From Podocnemis expansa (Eukaryota > Chordata > Testudines > Podocnemididae): a DNA stretch of 64,000 nt. The translations under genes and the position numbers were made by a program. Each line of letters starts with the position of its first letter. The first letter of the stretch is position 1. The notes under the pieces were generated by a model. That model ran no database searches. It worked only from the letters and a program-made list of their open reading frames with translations, and was not told where the DNA came from. The stretch spans positions 6,897,702 to 6,961,701 of the forward strand of contig ML682067.1 of the NCBI GenBank assembly GCA_007922195.1. The letters are read 5' to 3'. Below, piece by piece: positions 23,240 through 32,522 of the stretch.

Positions 23240-23765
23240 TTGTTTCATGGTATTTCATTGGCTCATCCTCTCTTTGTATAGAACTAGCTGCTCTTCACTT
23301 CTTCCTCATGCTCGCACCTTCAGTAACCACCTGCTGTGCTCCTTCTTCCTTTTCTCATCCTGCAAACCTGCTTCTGACCTCTATTTCTCCTTCATTAGCC
23401 CATCTTTTCCTTTTCTGGCTTCTCACAGTCACATGCTTCCACCAGTCATTTTCCTCAGCCAGCAATCTCCCCTCAGAGTTGGTCGGTCCTGCTTCCATCT
23501 ACAGGCCTGGGGTTTCTTCTTATATCTCCTCATTTGCTTGCTCCATCAACTGCTCAAACCTCCTTCTAAGAGTTTCCACCTGCATCTCTAATCCTAAAAT
23601 TTTCTCTTCCATCACTGCTGTGAGGCAGCCCTTCATAGATACAAAGCTCATCAGAGGTACCCTCTCCAAGATCATACACATCCCACAGCTTCCACATCCT
23701 GCCATCTTCATTGTCTCTTCTTCTGCTTGAGTGACTAGCACTGCTGCCTTCGTATCTATCATTGT
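23240..23765 (-). pseudogene. LINE ORF1-like fragment (Cys-rich and coiled coil)
   Basis: The minus-strand frame 23762-23520 contains a small Cys-rich motif (GCGSCGMC) followed by a heptad-like segment (LEMQVETLRRRFEQLMEQ). After a stop, the same strand continues with a W-W-K-H-V-T-V-R-S-Q-K-R-K-like basic stretch. This order resembles the ORF1 of CR1-group LINEs. There are internal stops and no recognisable ends. It lies just downstream, on the same strand, of the 3' end of the Tx1 element at 23871, so it may be part of an element that Tx1 interrupted. Confidence 0.35.
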
Positions 23766-23870
23766 TTTTCCCCTACTTCATCAGTGAAACAGAAAAGAGG
23801 GACGGAAAACAAAAACAAACAAACCCCAACAACAAGCACCCCAAAAGTACCATAACACCGCATTCCCTAC

Positions 23871-24049
23871 TGTAACAAAGCCAGGGCTGATGGTTATAGA
23901 AGGGTGATCCTACTGGAAGCAGGCGGTGGTGGGTGGGTGCAAGCCCACCCACTTCTAAAGCCCCTCCCCCAGCTTATGGGGAGGTGGCACTGGACCCCTT
24001 CAAATGATTCCTTGGGACAACTAATGAGAAAACAGGGACGGGTGTGAGG
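23871..24049 (-). other. Tx1 3'UTR
   Basis: About 180 nt after the ORF2 stop, containing CTCATTAGTTGTCCC and GGGGGAGGGGCTTTAG, both shared with the units at 51337-54202. It ends ACCCTTCTATAACC...TTTGTTACA. There is no poly(A) tail. The last ~36 nt are kept in the 501-bp derivative at 40980-41480, so they are probably the minimal 3' recognition end. Confidence 0.8.
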
Positions 24050-25199
24050 TCATAGGTGTATAACAAGGGACTTGGAAGGGGACACCGAGCAGAGAACCCT
24101 GGACAGCACCCACTGCTCCCGGAAGCTGTCAAGGGAGCTAGCGGATGCCGCTCAGAGGAACTCTGCCCAGACACGTGGGCGAACAAGGGACCGGAAATAA
24201 GCCCCACAGTCGCAGGCCCCTCCCTCAGCCAACCTCCTCTCTCTGGTCCTGTAGATGGCCTGTTTAGCATAGGCCAGGAGGAAGTTGGCAAGGAGGTCCT
24301 GCGAATTTGTGGGGCCTCGGATAGGGAGTGCGTAGAGGAACATGTGTGGGGAAAAGTGCAGCCAGAACCTCAGGAAGAGGTTCTGGAGGAGCCGGAAAAG
24401 GGGCTGCAACCTGGCGTATTCTAAGTAGGCATGCGCCAGGGTCTCCCTCATGCCGCAAAAGGGGCAGGCCTCAGGCCGGGCAGTGAACCACGCCAAGTAC
24501 CTGCCCGTGCTCATGGCTCCATGGAGGAGCCACCAACTGATGTCCCCGGCGGGCTGTGGGGTCAGGGTGGAATAAAGGCTGGCCCACCTGGGGTCCTCGC
24601 CCTCTGCAGGTGGAAGGAGGTCCCATCATTTGGTATCGGGGTGGGATGCAAGAGCGAGGAAGTGGATTGTGTGAAGCATGAGCGTGTACAGATATTGTCG
24701 AGGCGCGGTTTGGAAGGGGGCCGGCTGCAAGTTCAGCAGCCGGCTCGGGGCGTGGGACCGGGACCGCCGGGGGGCTGGCAGGGCTGGGGCCGGATGACAA
24801 GCTCCGGAGGGCCAGGACTGAGGGGGGGGTGAGGAGTACCCTCTCGCAGAACCCGCTCGAGGTAGGCCCGAGCAGAGGGGGGCAGAGCCGCCCTCACCTC
24901 CTGGAGTAGGCGCCGGGGGGTGCGAAGGGTGGAGAGCCCCATGCGCCGGGCAAGCATGAGGGGTCCACCCAGTCCCCCCGGGCGTAGTCCAGGAGGTCTC
25001 TGATCCTGGTGACACCTGCCAGGACCAACCGCCACCTCATGGAGGGGGCCTCCGCCACCTGCACACGTAGATGGGGGTTGTGTAGCAGGGGCTCCGCGAG
25101 GAGGTCCTCCCCCTCGGTGGGCACAAGGGCCCTGGAGGCTAAAAGAAGCCTCCAGGTCCGGAGGAGGTCCTGGTAGAAGGCCGGCAGCTCGGAGAGGTC
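24050..25199 (-). pseudogene. Tx1 ORF2, C-terminal domain with CCHC motif
   Basis: This continues from the stop at 25200. One frame runs to about 25000 (LDYARGDWVDP), a frameshift between about 24960 and 25010 leads to RRLLQEVRAALPPSARAYLERV, and a second one near the G8 run 24832-24839 leads to RQYLYTLMLHTIHFLAL. There is then TGA at 24626-24628, and the end domain STGRYLAWF...CPFCGMRETLAH. The family motif CX2CX7HX4C is seen complete in the copy at 51461-51799; here its last Cys (24416-24418) is Tyr. A TGG-to-TGA stop at 24152-24154 cuts the tail. Without it the natural stop is TGA at 24050-24052. Parts of this domain are repeated four times at 51337-54202. Confidence 0.85.
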
Positions 25200-25202
25200 T
25201 CA

Positions 25203-27062
25203 CGGACCACCTCTCAGCTGGATATAAAAGAGCTGCCGGTCGTATCGGAGCCCTCGGTAGCGGCGGAGGAGAGCGCGCACCAGGTGGCTCCACGCCGGAC
25301 TACCTGCACCATAAAGGAGTCTCTGCAGGGCCTGGAGGCAGAAGGTGTGGACCTGGCTGTGGACACAGCACAGGCCCTGCCCTCCTTCCTCCAGGGGGAG
25401 GCTCAGAATCCCTGCAGAGACCCAGTGCAGTCCTGGCCAGAAGAACTCCAGAACTGTCTTCTGGAGGTGGGCCAGGAACGTTGGGGGCGGGACCAGGGTG
25501 TTGAGCCGGTGCCAGAGCATGGACAGGACGAGCTGGTTGACCACCAGTGCCCTCCCAAGGAAGGAGAGGCACCGCAGCAGTCTCGTCCATCTCCGCAGCT
25601 GCCCAACGACCCTGTCCTCCAAATCGCGCCAGTTCTCGTCCGGGGAGGGATGGGTGGCAGAAAGGTAAACGCCGAGATAGAGCAGCGGACCCGCGCTCCA
25701 CCGGCTGGCTTGAAGCGTGGGCGGGAGGGGGCCCGCCGACCACCCAGCCCCTACCGTCAGGCCAGAGCTCTTGACCCAGTTGACCCGGGCAGAGGAGGCC
25801 GCCGAGTAGATGGCCTGGCATGCCTCCAACCGGCCCAGGTCGCCCGGGTCCTGGACCGCGAGGAGCACGTCGTCAGCGTACGCTGACAGGACCAGCCGCA
25901 GCTCCGGCTCACGGAGCACCAACCCCGTCAACCTCCAACGGAGGAGACAAAGGAAGGGCTTGATGGCCAGAGCGTACAGCTGGCCCGACAGTGGGCAGCC
26001 TTGACGCACTCCTCGCTCGAAGCTGACCGGCTCGGTCAGGGTCCAGTTGAGCTTGACCAGGCACTCTGTGGAGGCATACAGCACCCGGAGAAAACCCACA
26101 AAGCGTGGCCCAAAGCCGAAGGCCTGCAGGGTGCCCAGGAGGTACCCGTGGTCCACCCTGTCGAACGCTTTCTCCTGGTCCAGGGCCAGGAGGGCGAACG
26201 ACAGACCGTCCCTACACCCGAGCTCCAGGAGATCCCGGACCAGGTACAGGTTGTTGAAGATGGACCAGCCTGGGACGGTGTAGGTCTGGTCGGGATGGAC
26301 CACGTCCTGCAGCAAGGACCCAAGCCGCAGCGAGATGGCCTTGGCCACGATCTTGTAGTCCGTGCAGAGGAGCGAGACGGGACACCAGTTCCGAAGGTCG
26401 CGGAGGTCCCCCTTCTTGGGCAGCAGGGCTAGCACGGCCCGCCGGCAAGAGAGGGGGAGATCCCCACTTCCCTTGGATTCAGCCCAAATGACGGCCAGGT
26501 CTGTGCCGAGGACGTCCCAGAACGCGCGGTAGAACTCCACGGTCAGCCCGTCCATGCCAGGGGACTTGTTATTGGGCATGCGACGGAGGGCTTCCGTGAA
26601 CTCGGCCAGAGTGAGAGGAAGCTCCAGCCGGTTCTGGTCGCCCGTGCTGAGCACGGGGAGATCATTACAGAGCACCCTACAGGTGTCGGCGTCAGTCGGA
26701 TCCGGGGAGAAAAGACCAGCGTAGAAGGCCCTTGCCCTTCCACGCATCTCCTCAGGCTCCATGAGGGGGGTGCCATCCTCAGCGAGGAGGCAGGTGACAC
26801 GCTTCCGAGCCCCCCTCCGTTTCTCCAGGGCATAGAAGAAGCGGGAGCCGCGGTCCATCTCCCGGAGGAGGTGGATGCGGGATCGAACAAAGGCGCCCCG
26901 GGCCCGAAGGTCCTCGAGGGCCCGGAGCTCCTCCAGCTTCTCCCGGTACGCTCCGCAGACGGACGGATCCTCGGGGCTGGTGGCCAGGCGCCTCTCCAGC
27001 TCCAAGACCTCCCGTTCCAGCTGCTCTATTGCCGCATCCCTCCGCCGGCTGGCCCCCTGAGT
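25203..27062 (-). pseudogene. Tx1 ORF2, reverse transcriptase domain
   Basis: Open for about 620 codons between the TAA at 27063 and a TGA at 25200. A charged linker with EREVLELERRL and RFFYALEKRRGARK leads into the RT fingers (NNKSPGMDGLTVEFY). Motif A is ALDQEKAFDRVDH (first Asp at 26178-26180), motif B GVRQGCPLSGQL, motif C YADD (25869-25880). All the catalytic Asp residues are present. After the thumb (LYLGVYLSATHPSP, VNQLVLSMLWHRL) the frame ends at TGA 25200-25202, probably a CGA-to-TGA change; the protein-like sequence resumes in the same frame (LPAFYQDLLRTWRLL). The size and order match Xenopus Tx1 ORF2. Confidence 0.92.
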
Positions 27063-27065
27063 TTA

Positions 27066-27959
27066 GTCACGGCAGAAAAGCCGGGCGCGCACCTTCCCCG
27101 TGTCCCACCAGTGCCGCGCCGAGGGAAAGGCGTGCCTCTGTGCCCGCCAGAACTCCCGGAAGGATGCCACGAAGCCCACGTCCTCCAGCAGGCTGTTGTT
27201 GAACTGCCAGTAGGCCGGCCCCGGCCTCTCCGCTGTGAGAGAGGCCGTCACGGTCACCAAGTGGTGATCCGAGAAGGGGGCCGGCCTAATGCTGGAGGAG
27301 TGGGCTCGTGCGAGGTGGCGACGGGATAGATAAATGCGATCCAATCGGGAGTGCTGCGGCCGGGCCGCCCCCACCCGGACAAAGGTGAAGGTGACCTCAT
27401 CGTCCGGGTGGTGGTCGCGCCAGACGTCCACCAGGGAGTGATGGTCGATCATCTCCCGGAGGACGTCTGCGGCGACCTGGTACTGCTCGGTGCCTGAGCG
27501 GTCCCGGTCCTCAAGGGTGATGTTAAAATACCCACCCAGGACCAGGCACTCCTGCGGATCTAAGGTGCCAAGGAAGGCGGCCGCCCACTGAAAGAAGGGC
27601 GTCCGCTCCGGGCCCGATGTCGGGGCGTAGACGTTGATCAGGTTCAATGCCAGCCCCTCCATGTGGACCTGGAGATGCAGCAGGCGGCCTGGCACGACCT
27701 CGGCAACCCCCAGCACCTCGGGCTGTAGGTCGGGGGAGAACAAGGTGGCCACACCGCCAGAGCGGGTGGAAAGGTGACTGAAAAACACCCCGTTCCCCCA
27801 TTCCAGCCACCAGCTAGCCTCGGCGGCTGGATCCGTATGGGTCTCCTGCAGGAACACCACAGAGTAGCCCCCCTCCCGAAGGAAGGAGAGCACCTGGGTC
27901 CTGCGGAGACCCATCCTACAGCCCCTGGCGTTCAAGGTGGCAAGAGTGATTGGGGCCAT
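27066..27959 (-). pseudogene. Tx1 ORF2, endonuclease domain
   Basis: APE-type endonuclease that nicks the target DNA for target-primed reverse transcription. The first ATG is at 27957-27959 (MAPITLATLNARG), 61 nt after the ORF1 stop; a GTG at 28019 is also in frame. Motifs in order: TLNARG (metal-site Asn), FLQETHT (catalytic Glu), INVYAPT, LGGYFNI, RLDRIYLS and FSDHHLV (catalytic Asp-His). In the family the fourth motif reads GGDFN; here the codon at 27528-27530 is TAT, so the catalytic Asp is Tyr. The domain ends at an in-frame TAA (27063-27065), after which the RT continues in the same frame, so this is a simple nonsense mutation. Confidence 0.88.
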
Positions 27960-28020
27960 GAGGAGGGCTGGGGGGGTCCACAGGGGCAGCGGGAACAACA
28001 CAAGCCTCCGTCGGGCCACG

Positions 28021-30723
28021 CTACAGTCCGTGACCTACCCCAAAGGCCATCAGGGAGTCACGGAAGCTGCGAGCCCTCTGGTAGGCCGCGTTGTCCCACT
28101 TCCCGGTCCCCTTTCCGTCTTTCAGTAGGGCCCTCACGGCCTGGAGGACGAGGTGGAAATTTCCCCAATGCTGCAGGGCGAGCTCCACCCAGTTCCTGGC
28201 CCCATGAGTGTCGGCCAGGAAGGCACGGAGCTCGTCCCGCAGCGCCAGGGGATCCGGGGCGAAGGGGTCCCGGCCGTCCTCCAGCTGGGTCCCCGTGTCG
28301 GCCCTGCGACCAGCCGGGACGGACAGACAGGGCACAGAGCCTCTGCCATCGGCGCCGCGGTGTCCAGTCCAGCCCCCAGCTCAAGGGGACGGGGCGGCGG
28401 AGGGAGAAATGCAGCCCTGGTCAGGGTGGGGGCCACGAATGCCACCCCCCGGGAGTCATCGGTAGAAAGGAGAGGTGACACGACCCTGGGGGGGGGGGCA
28501 GCAACAGGGAGGGGTCTAGGGCAGGGTTTGGGGTGCGAGTGGGTGGGGCAGTGAGGACAATGTCAGGGACTGGGGTAACGAGAGGGGCGGGATCAAAGTC
28601 AAGGGTGGGGCCAGGAATGGGGATGGGGTCCCCGGTGGTCTGACCACCGGGGTGCGGCTCCCTTCGACCGGGCACGGGAGCAGGAGATGATGGGTTGGAT
28701 AAGGGATCCCCGCCGACGCTGGGCACAGATTGCAGGTGGGGGGCGGTGTCCATCGCCTCAGCGCCGGACTGGGGGGGACAGTGGTCGGGACTATCAGGGG
28801 GAAGAGGGGGCAGCTGTTCAACCAGGGACAGTCCCCCGGGGCCCGGCTGCTCGGTGTCCACAAGCGGAAACAGGACCCCGAGCGCCGCCGGGCAGGTGGA
28901 GCGTTCCGGGGGCGTCCCTGGGGTAAGGGTGGGAATAGCAGGTGGTGGATGGGCTTGGGGGAAGGGAGGGGGCGGCAGAAGCAAATTGCCACCCAGATCG
29001 AGGCCCACTGGGGGGGGGATCGTCTTCCCCCGAGACAACCGGGGTCAGATCCAGGGCCTTGATCTCCGCGTAGATGGAGCCGAGCCCGCTCCCCGCCACG
29101 ATAGGCGCTGCCACAGCGGGCACCGGGAGGGGCGTCACCTCGGTGCCAGTGGCGGGCAGAGGGGGCGCAGGTGGCTCAGTGGCGGGGCGGGCGGCTCCCT
29201 CTGCAGCCTCCCTGGGGGAGAGATCTGGGAGGGCCTCCAGCAGGGGGGCAGCACTGCCCCCCTGCACTGCTGCTTCCATGGCCTCAGCTGGGGCCTCCTG
29301 CTGGCCTTCGTCGGGGGTCACACTGGAAGGCCCATCAGTTTCCATAGGTCCATTGTTGTTACTGGCCCCCCGTGATGGCTGTTGGGGGGCCTCCCCCCCA
29401 CTCGGGAGGGCCTGGACCTTCTGGCGTTTGCCGCCTTTCCCCACGACGAGAACCCAGCCCTCCAAGGCGGTGGTGGAGGGCTGGCCAGCGGAGGGGGCAG
29501 AAGCGGGCGGCAAGGGCGAGGATGCCATGGGGGGAAGGGAGGAGGGCGGGACAGCAGGGGGACGGGAACCCTCCCCCTGGGGTGAGCCCTCTCCCTGCTG
29601 GGGTCCAGCCACCTCTTCCCCCCTCTCCTCCAAGGGCCCAGGTGGCGTGGGGCCAGGAGGAGGAGGAGGAGGAGGGGCTGCTCCAGTGGCCGGAGACTCA
29701 GGGTCGCCGGCGATGTTGCGGCTGGCGCCCGGTTGCTCCCTCTCCAGTGTGGGCCAGGGGGCAGTCCCTCCGGACGTGCCCTGTGGCCCTACACAGGAAG
29801 CACCGGGCTTCTCCCGAGGCATAATGAATCCGATACAGTGCCCCTTGGTGGGGCACTAGGAAGGACCCCTCCAGAGCCACTCCGTCACGCGCCCCCGCCA
29901 GCAGCAGTTGGATTTGCACTTGCCGGCGGAAGGACAGGATGTGACGGAGGGTGGGGTCCTTACAGCCCAACGGGAGAGGGCTGATGGTGGAGATCGGCTT
30001 CCCCAGGGTGGAGAGAAGGGGAAGCAAGGCAGAGTTGGGGAGGGAGGGTGGGACAGAGGTGAGGACCACCCATACGCCCAGGTCCTCCAGGGGCTCTATA
30101 GGGACGTAGACGCCTCCCACCGCCAGGCCCTTCACCACCGCCTCCTGCGCGGCGGCCTCCGTGGACAAGAAGAACACGACCTTACCATACATTTTGGAGG
30201 CCTCCACGATTGCCGAGGGCCCCACCACCCTCGCCATCGCCCGCACGTAGGTCTCCACGTGCGGGGAGGCGGCCACCAGGAGGCAACGGAGCCCGTGCCT
30301 CCTGGTTAAGGCGGAGAAGGGGCCCCGGCCGCCAGAGGTGGTAGGCAAGGAGGCAGCTCGGGCAGGTGGTGCGGCGGTGGGTGGAGGGATGGCAGCCACC
30401 TGGGCGTACGCCCTGGGGGCGGGAACACCCCCGGAGCTGGTGGAGGGAACGGCAGGGGACGAGGGGACCGTGGCCGATGACGCGGCTGCGGTGACGGCAT
30501 GGCCCTTGCCTGCCCCCTTCTGCCGGCTTTTGCGGCCAGCTGAGGTGGTCGGGGCAGCAGCAGAGTTGGAGGCCCCTCCCATGCCCACCGCTGCCACTGG
30601 CGCTCCTAGGTTAGGGGCACCGATGGTGGCAGGAGCAGCGGCGGCGGTCAAAGGGATAGCCGCAGAGGTGCACGGGGGAGCAGGTGGAGGGAGAGGGGCA
30701 GAGGGGGCTGAGGAGGTCTCCAT
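28021..30723 (-). pseudogene. Tx1 ORF1 (RNA-binding protein), frameshifted
   Basis: ORF1 proteins of this clade bind the element RNA. The likely start is the ATG at 30723 (METSSAPSAP, G at -3 and +4); an upstream ATG at 30918 is in frame but gives a less convincing Pro-rich leader. Counted from 30723, residues about 1-135 are Ala/Pro-rich, about 145-290 contain RRM-like strands (KVVFFLSTEAAAQEAV), and 308-321 form a CX2CX4HX4C knuckle (CFLCRATGHVRRDC). The frame then breaks. A sensible Pro/Glu-rich continuation moves to a second frame between 29700 and 29763, to a third at the G9 run 29010-29018, again at the G11 run 28488-28498, and again near 28320. The last part (VELALQHWGNFHLVLQAVR) is a helical C-terminal domain ending with TAG at 28021-28023. 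Total about 900 codons. Confidence 0.8.
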
Positions 30724-31826
30724 CTCCCCTCGGGTGGGAGGGGTCTTGGAAGGAGAACAGTAGTGGGGGGTGGGAAAGGCCGGGGCGGGTGACTCGGGAC
30801 AAAGGCTAGGGGAGGGGAAGACCGCTCCTCCCCACTGAGTTTGCAAACAGGGGAGGAGGGCGTGGACAGGAACAGGGACAGGGGAGAGGAGATGAGCAAT
30901 GGGAGGGCAGGGGACCATGGTAGGGGGTGAGGGAGGGGTTGGCAGACCACTCCTCCCCGCTAGGCTGGAGGCTGGGGAGGAGGGTGCCTGGGAAGGGAAC
31001 AGGGTCTCGAATAGGGTGGGGGAGCCGGCTCCTCCGGCTGCACTTTACAGGGGGGAGTCCATTGTTGAGGGGGGTGCAGTGAACCAGGGGGAAACTAAAC
31101 AAAACAGTCAGGTAGGGAGGACCATAGACTTGAGCTCCTGGCTGGGGGTGGGGCTGAGGGAACCGTGGGCGGGGCAGGGAGAGGCAGAGGAGGCAAACAG
31201 TGAGGCTGAAGGGTAGGGCAGGGGAGGGTGAGTAAACCAAACAAACAAGCTTTGGGGTTGGGGTGGGGCAGGGGAACTAAACAAACTGTGGGGCGGGGGG
31301 GACTCCTAACCTGGGGAGTGGGGTCTGGTGGGAGTAGGGGGACACTGAACCGGCTAGAGGGCAGGACAGAGGGTGGGAGGCCCTCCAGCCACTGCTGGGT
31401 GGGGAACCAGGGGCTGGGCAATGGGGAAGGGGAGCTACTGCTACTGGAGCAGGTATTCAGGTCCCTGCTGTTCAAACAGTCCCAAAGAGTCCCTAATGGC
31501 TGGGGAGCCTGCTGCCCTCTGGAAGGGAGGGGAGGCCAGGGAGGTGGCAGCTGGGGGTGGTGGTAGCAAAAGTCACAGTTTTTGGTGGCTCACCCCCAGC
31601 TGCAAACAGCAAAGTCTCTGTCTGTAAAGGCCTCCCCTCAGTGGTGGTGGTGGTTGTTATTTTCTGGTGTTGTAGAGGCAGCAGGCTCCAGATGGTTACA
31701 GGAAATGCAGGAGCAGCAGGGACTAGCTGGCTGGCAAGGTGGTCTTCTCAGATGGTGTTATGGAGTCTTCTGTCACTCCCCCCACTCCCCACAGAGGAGG
31801 GGAGTGGGTGGGAGGAGGCCGGCCAG

Positions 31827-31827
<1 letters not shown>

Positions 31828-31859
<32 letters not shown>

Positions 31860-31899
31860 TTGAGGGTGCAGGAACAACAGCAGCAGCAGCAGCAGCAGC
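31828..31899. repeat. Two CAG trinucleotide runs
   Basis: (CAG)n at 31828-31858 and again at 31878-31899, in the distal Tx1 5'UTR. Poly-Ser, poly-Gln, poly-Ala and poly-Cys/Leu chance frames arise from it. Confidence 0.95.
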
Positions 31900-32170
31900 T
31901 GGTGGTGGCAGGAACAGGAGCAGGAGAAGCTGGAGCTGGGGTAGGCAAGGCAGGAGCAGGAGCAGGAGAAGGTGGAGGTGAAGGTGAAGCAGGGTCCAGG
32001 AGCCCAACAAGCAGCAGCAGGGCCTTCTTCCTCTTCTTCTCCAGGAGAATGGTGTTGAGGGTAGGTTTGTCAACCCCAAAATGCTGAAAGCCTTGTTCCC
32101 AGTAGGGAAAGGAGAAAAAGCTGCAGGGCAATTAGAGATGGCTGAGCCCAATTAGGGGCTACCCAGGCCC

Positions 32171-32180
32171 TATAAAAGCC
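32171..32180 (-). promoter_or_regulatory. Conserved GGCTTTTATA box in Tx1 5'UTR
   Basis: Read on the minus strand as GGCTTTTATA, starting 338 nt from the element's first base. The same box is at 41317-41326 (337 nt from the start of that element) and 51211-51220, and a GGGAACA motif follows 80-81 nt later in all three. It is TATA-like, but its place inside the transcript makes any role uncertain. Confidence 0.5.
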
Positions 32181-32522
32181 ACACTTCCTCTAACATACGG
32201 GAGGGGGAGGGGAAGGATGCCTCAGAGGCTTGCCTAAGGGCTAGGAAGCCAAGAGGCTGGAGTGGCAGCACAAAGGGGAAAAAGAAACCTCTTGCAGCAG
32301 CTGCCAGAGCAGGGCACACCTCCTTTCCCCTCCCCTTTTTACAAGGGGAAGGGAAGTGCCAGAAGCCTTAACCAGAGAGGCCTCAGCTAGAGGGACTGGG
32401 AGCCTGCAACCTTGACCTGGGTAAGGAGGGACCTAACCAGGTGGCTGATTTACCCCAGGCCTGAGACACCAGGGAGGATGGATGGAGCATGGCAGTAGCA
32501 GGCCAGCACCCAGCCACACTAC

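Larger units (their letters stand above)
23871..32518 (-). mobile_element. Nearly complete Tx1-clade non-LTR retrotransposon (8,648 bp)
   Basis: On the minus strand the element starts TGTGGCTGGG at 32518 and ends TTTGTTACA at 23871, flanked on both sides by CTAC (23867-23870 and 32519-32522), a 4-bp target duplication. The independent derivative at 40980-41480 has the same two termini with a different 4-bp duplication, so the borders are well supported. Order: 1.8-kb 5'UTR, ORF1 with a CCHC knuckle, ORF2 with APE-type endonuclease, reverse transcriptase and C-terminal CCHC, then a short 3'UTR. ORF2 is about 1,300 codons, close to the 149-kDa protein of Xenopus Tx1. Both reading frames are broken, so it cannot now move itself. 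GC content is far above that of the surroundings. Confidence 0.92.
30724..32518 (-). promoter_or_regulatory. Tx1 5'UTR and presumed internal promoter
   Basis: About 1.8 kb from the element start to the ORF1 ATG. The first ~470 nt are shared with the element at 40980-41480 and, more distantly, with 50850-51336. The distal part is G/C-rich and carries CAG repeats (31828-31899). Non-LTR elements need a promoter that starts transcription at their own first base; retention of the first 470 nt by both derivatives suggests that it lies there. Chance frames on both strands are not coding. Confidence 0.7.

Noticed and set aside
24056..30763. Long plus-strand frames across 24-31 kb
   Set aside because: They are mirror frames of the GC-rich Tx1 ORF1 and ORF2 on the minus strand; no domains, and composition is what a complementary GC-rich strand gives.
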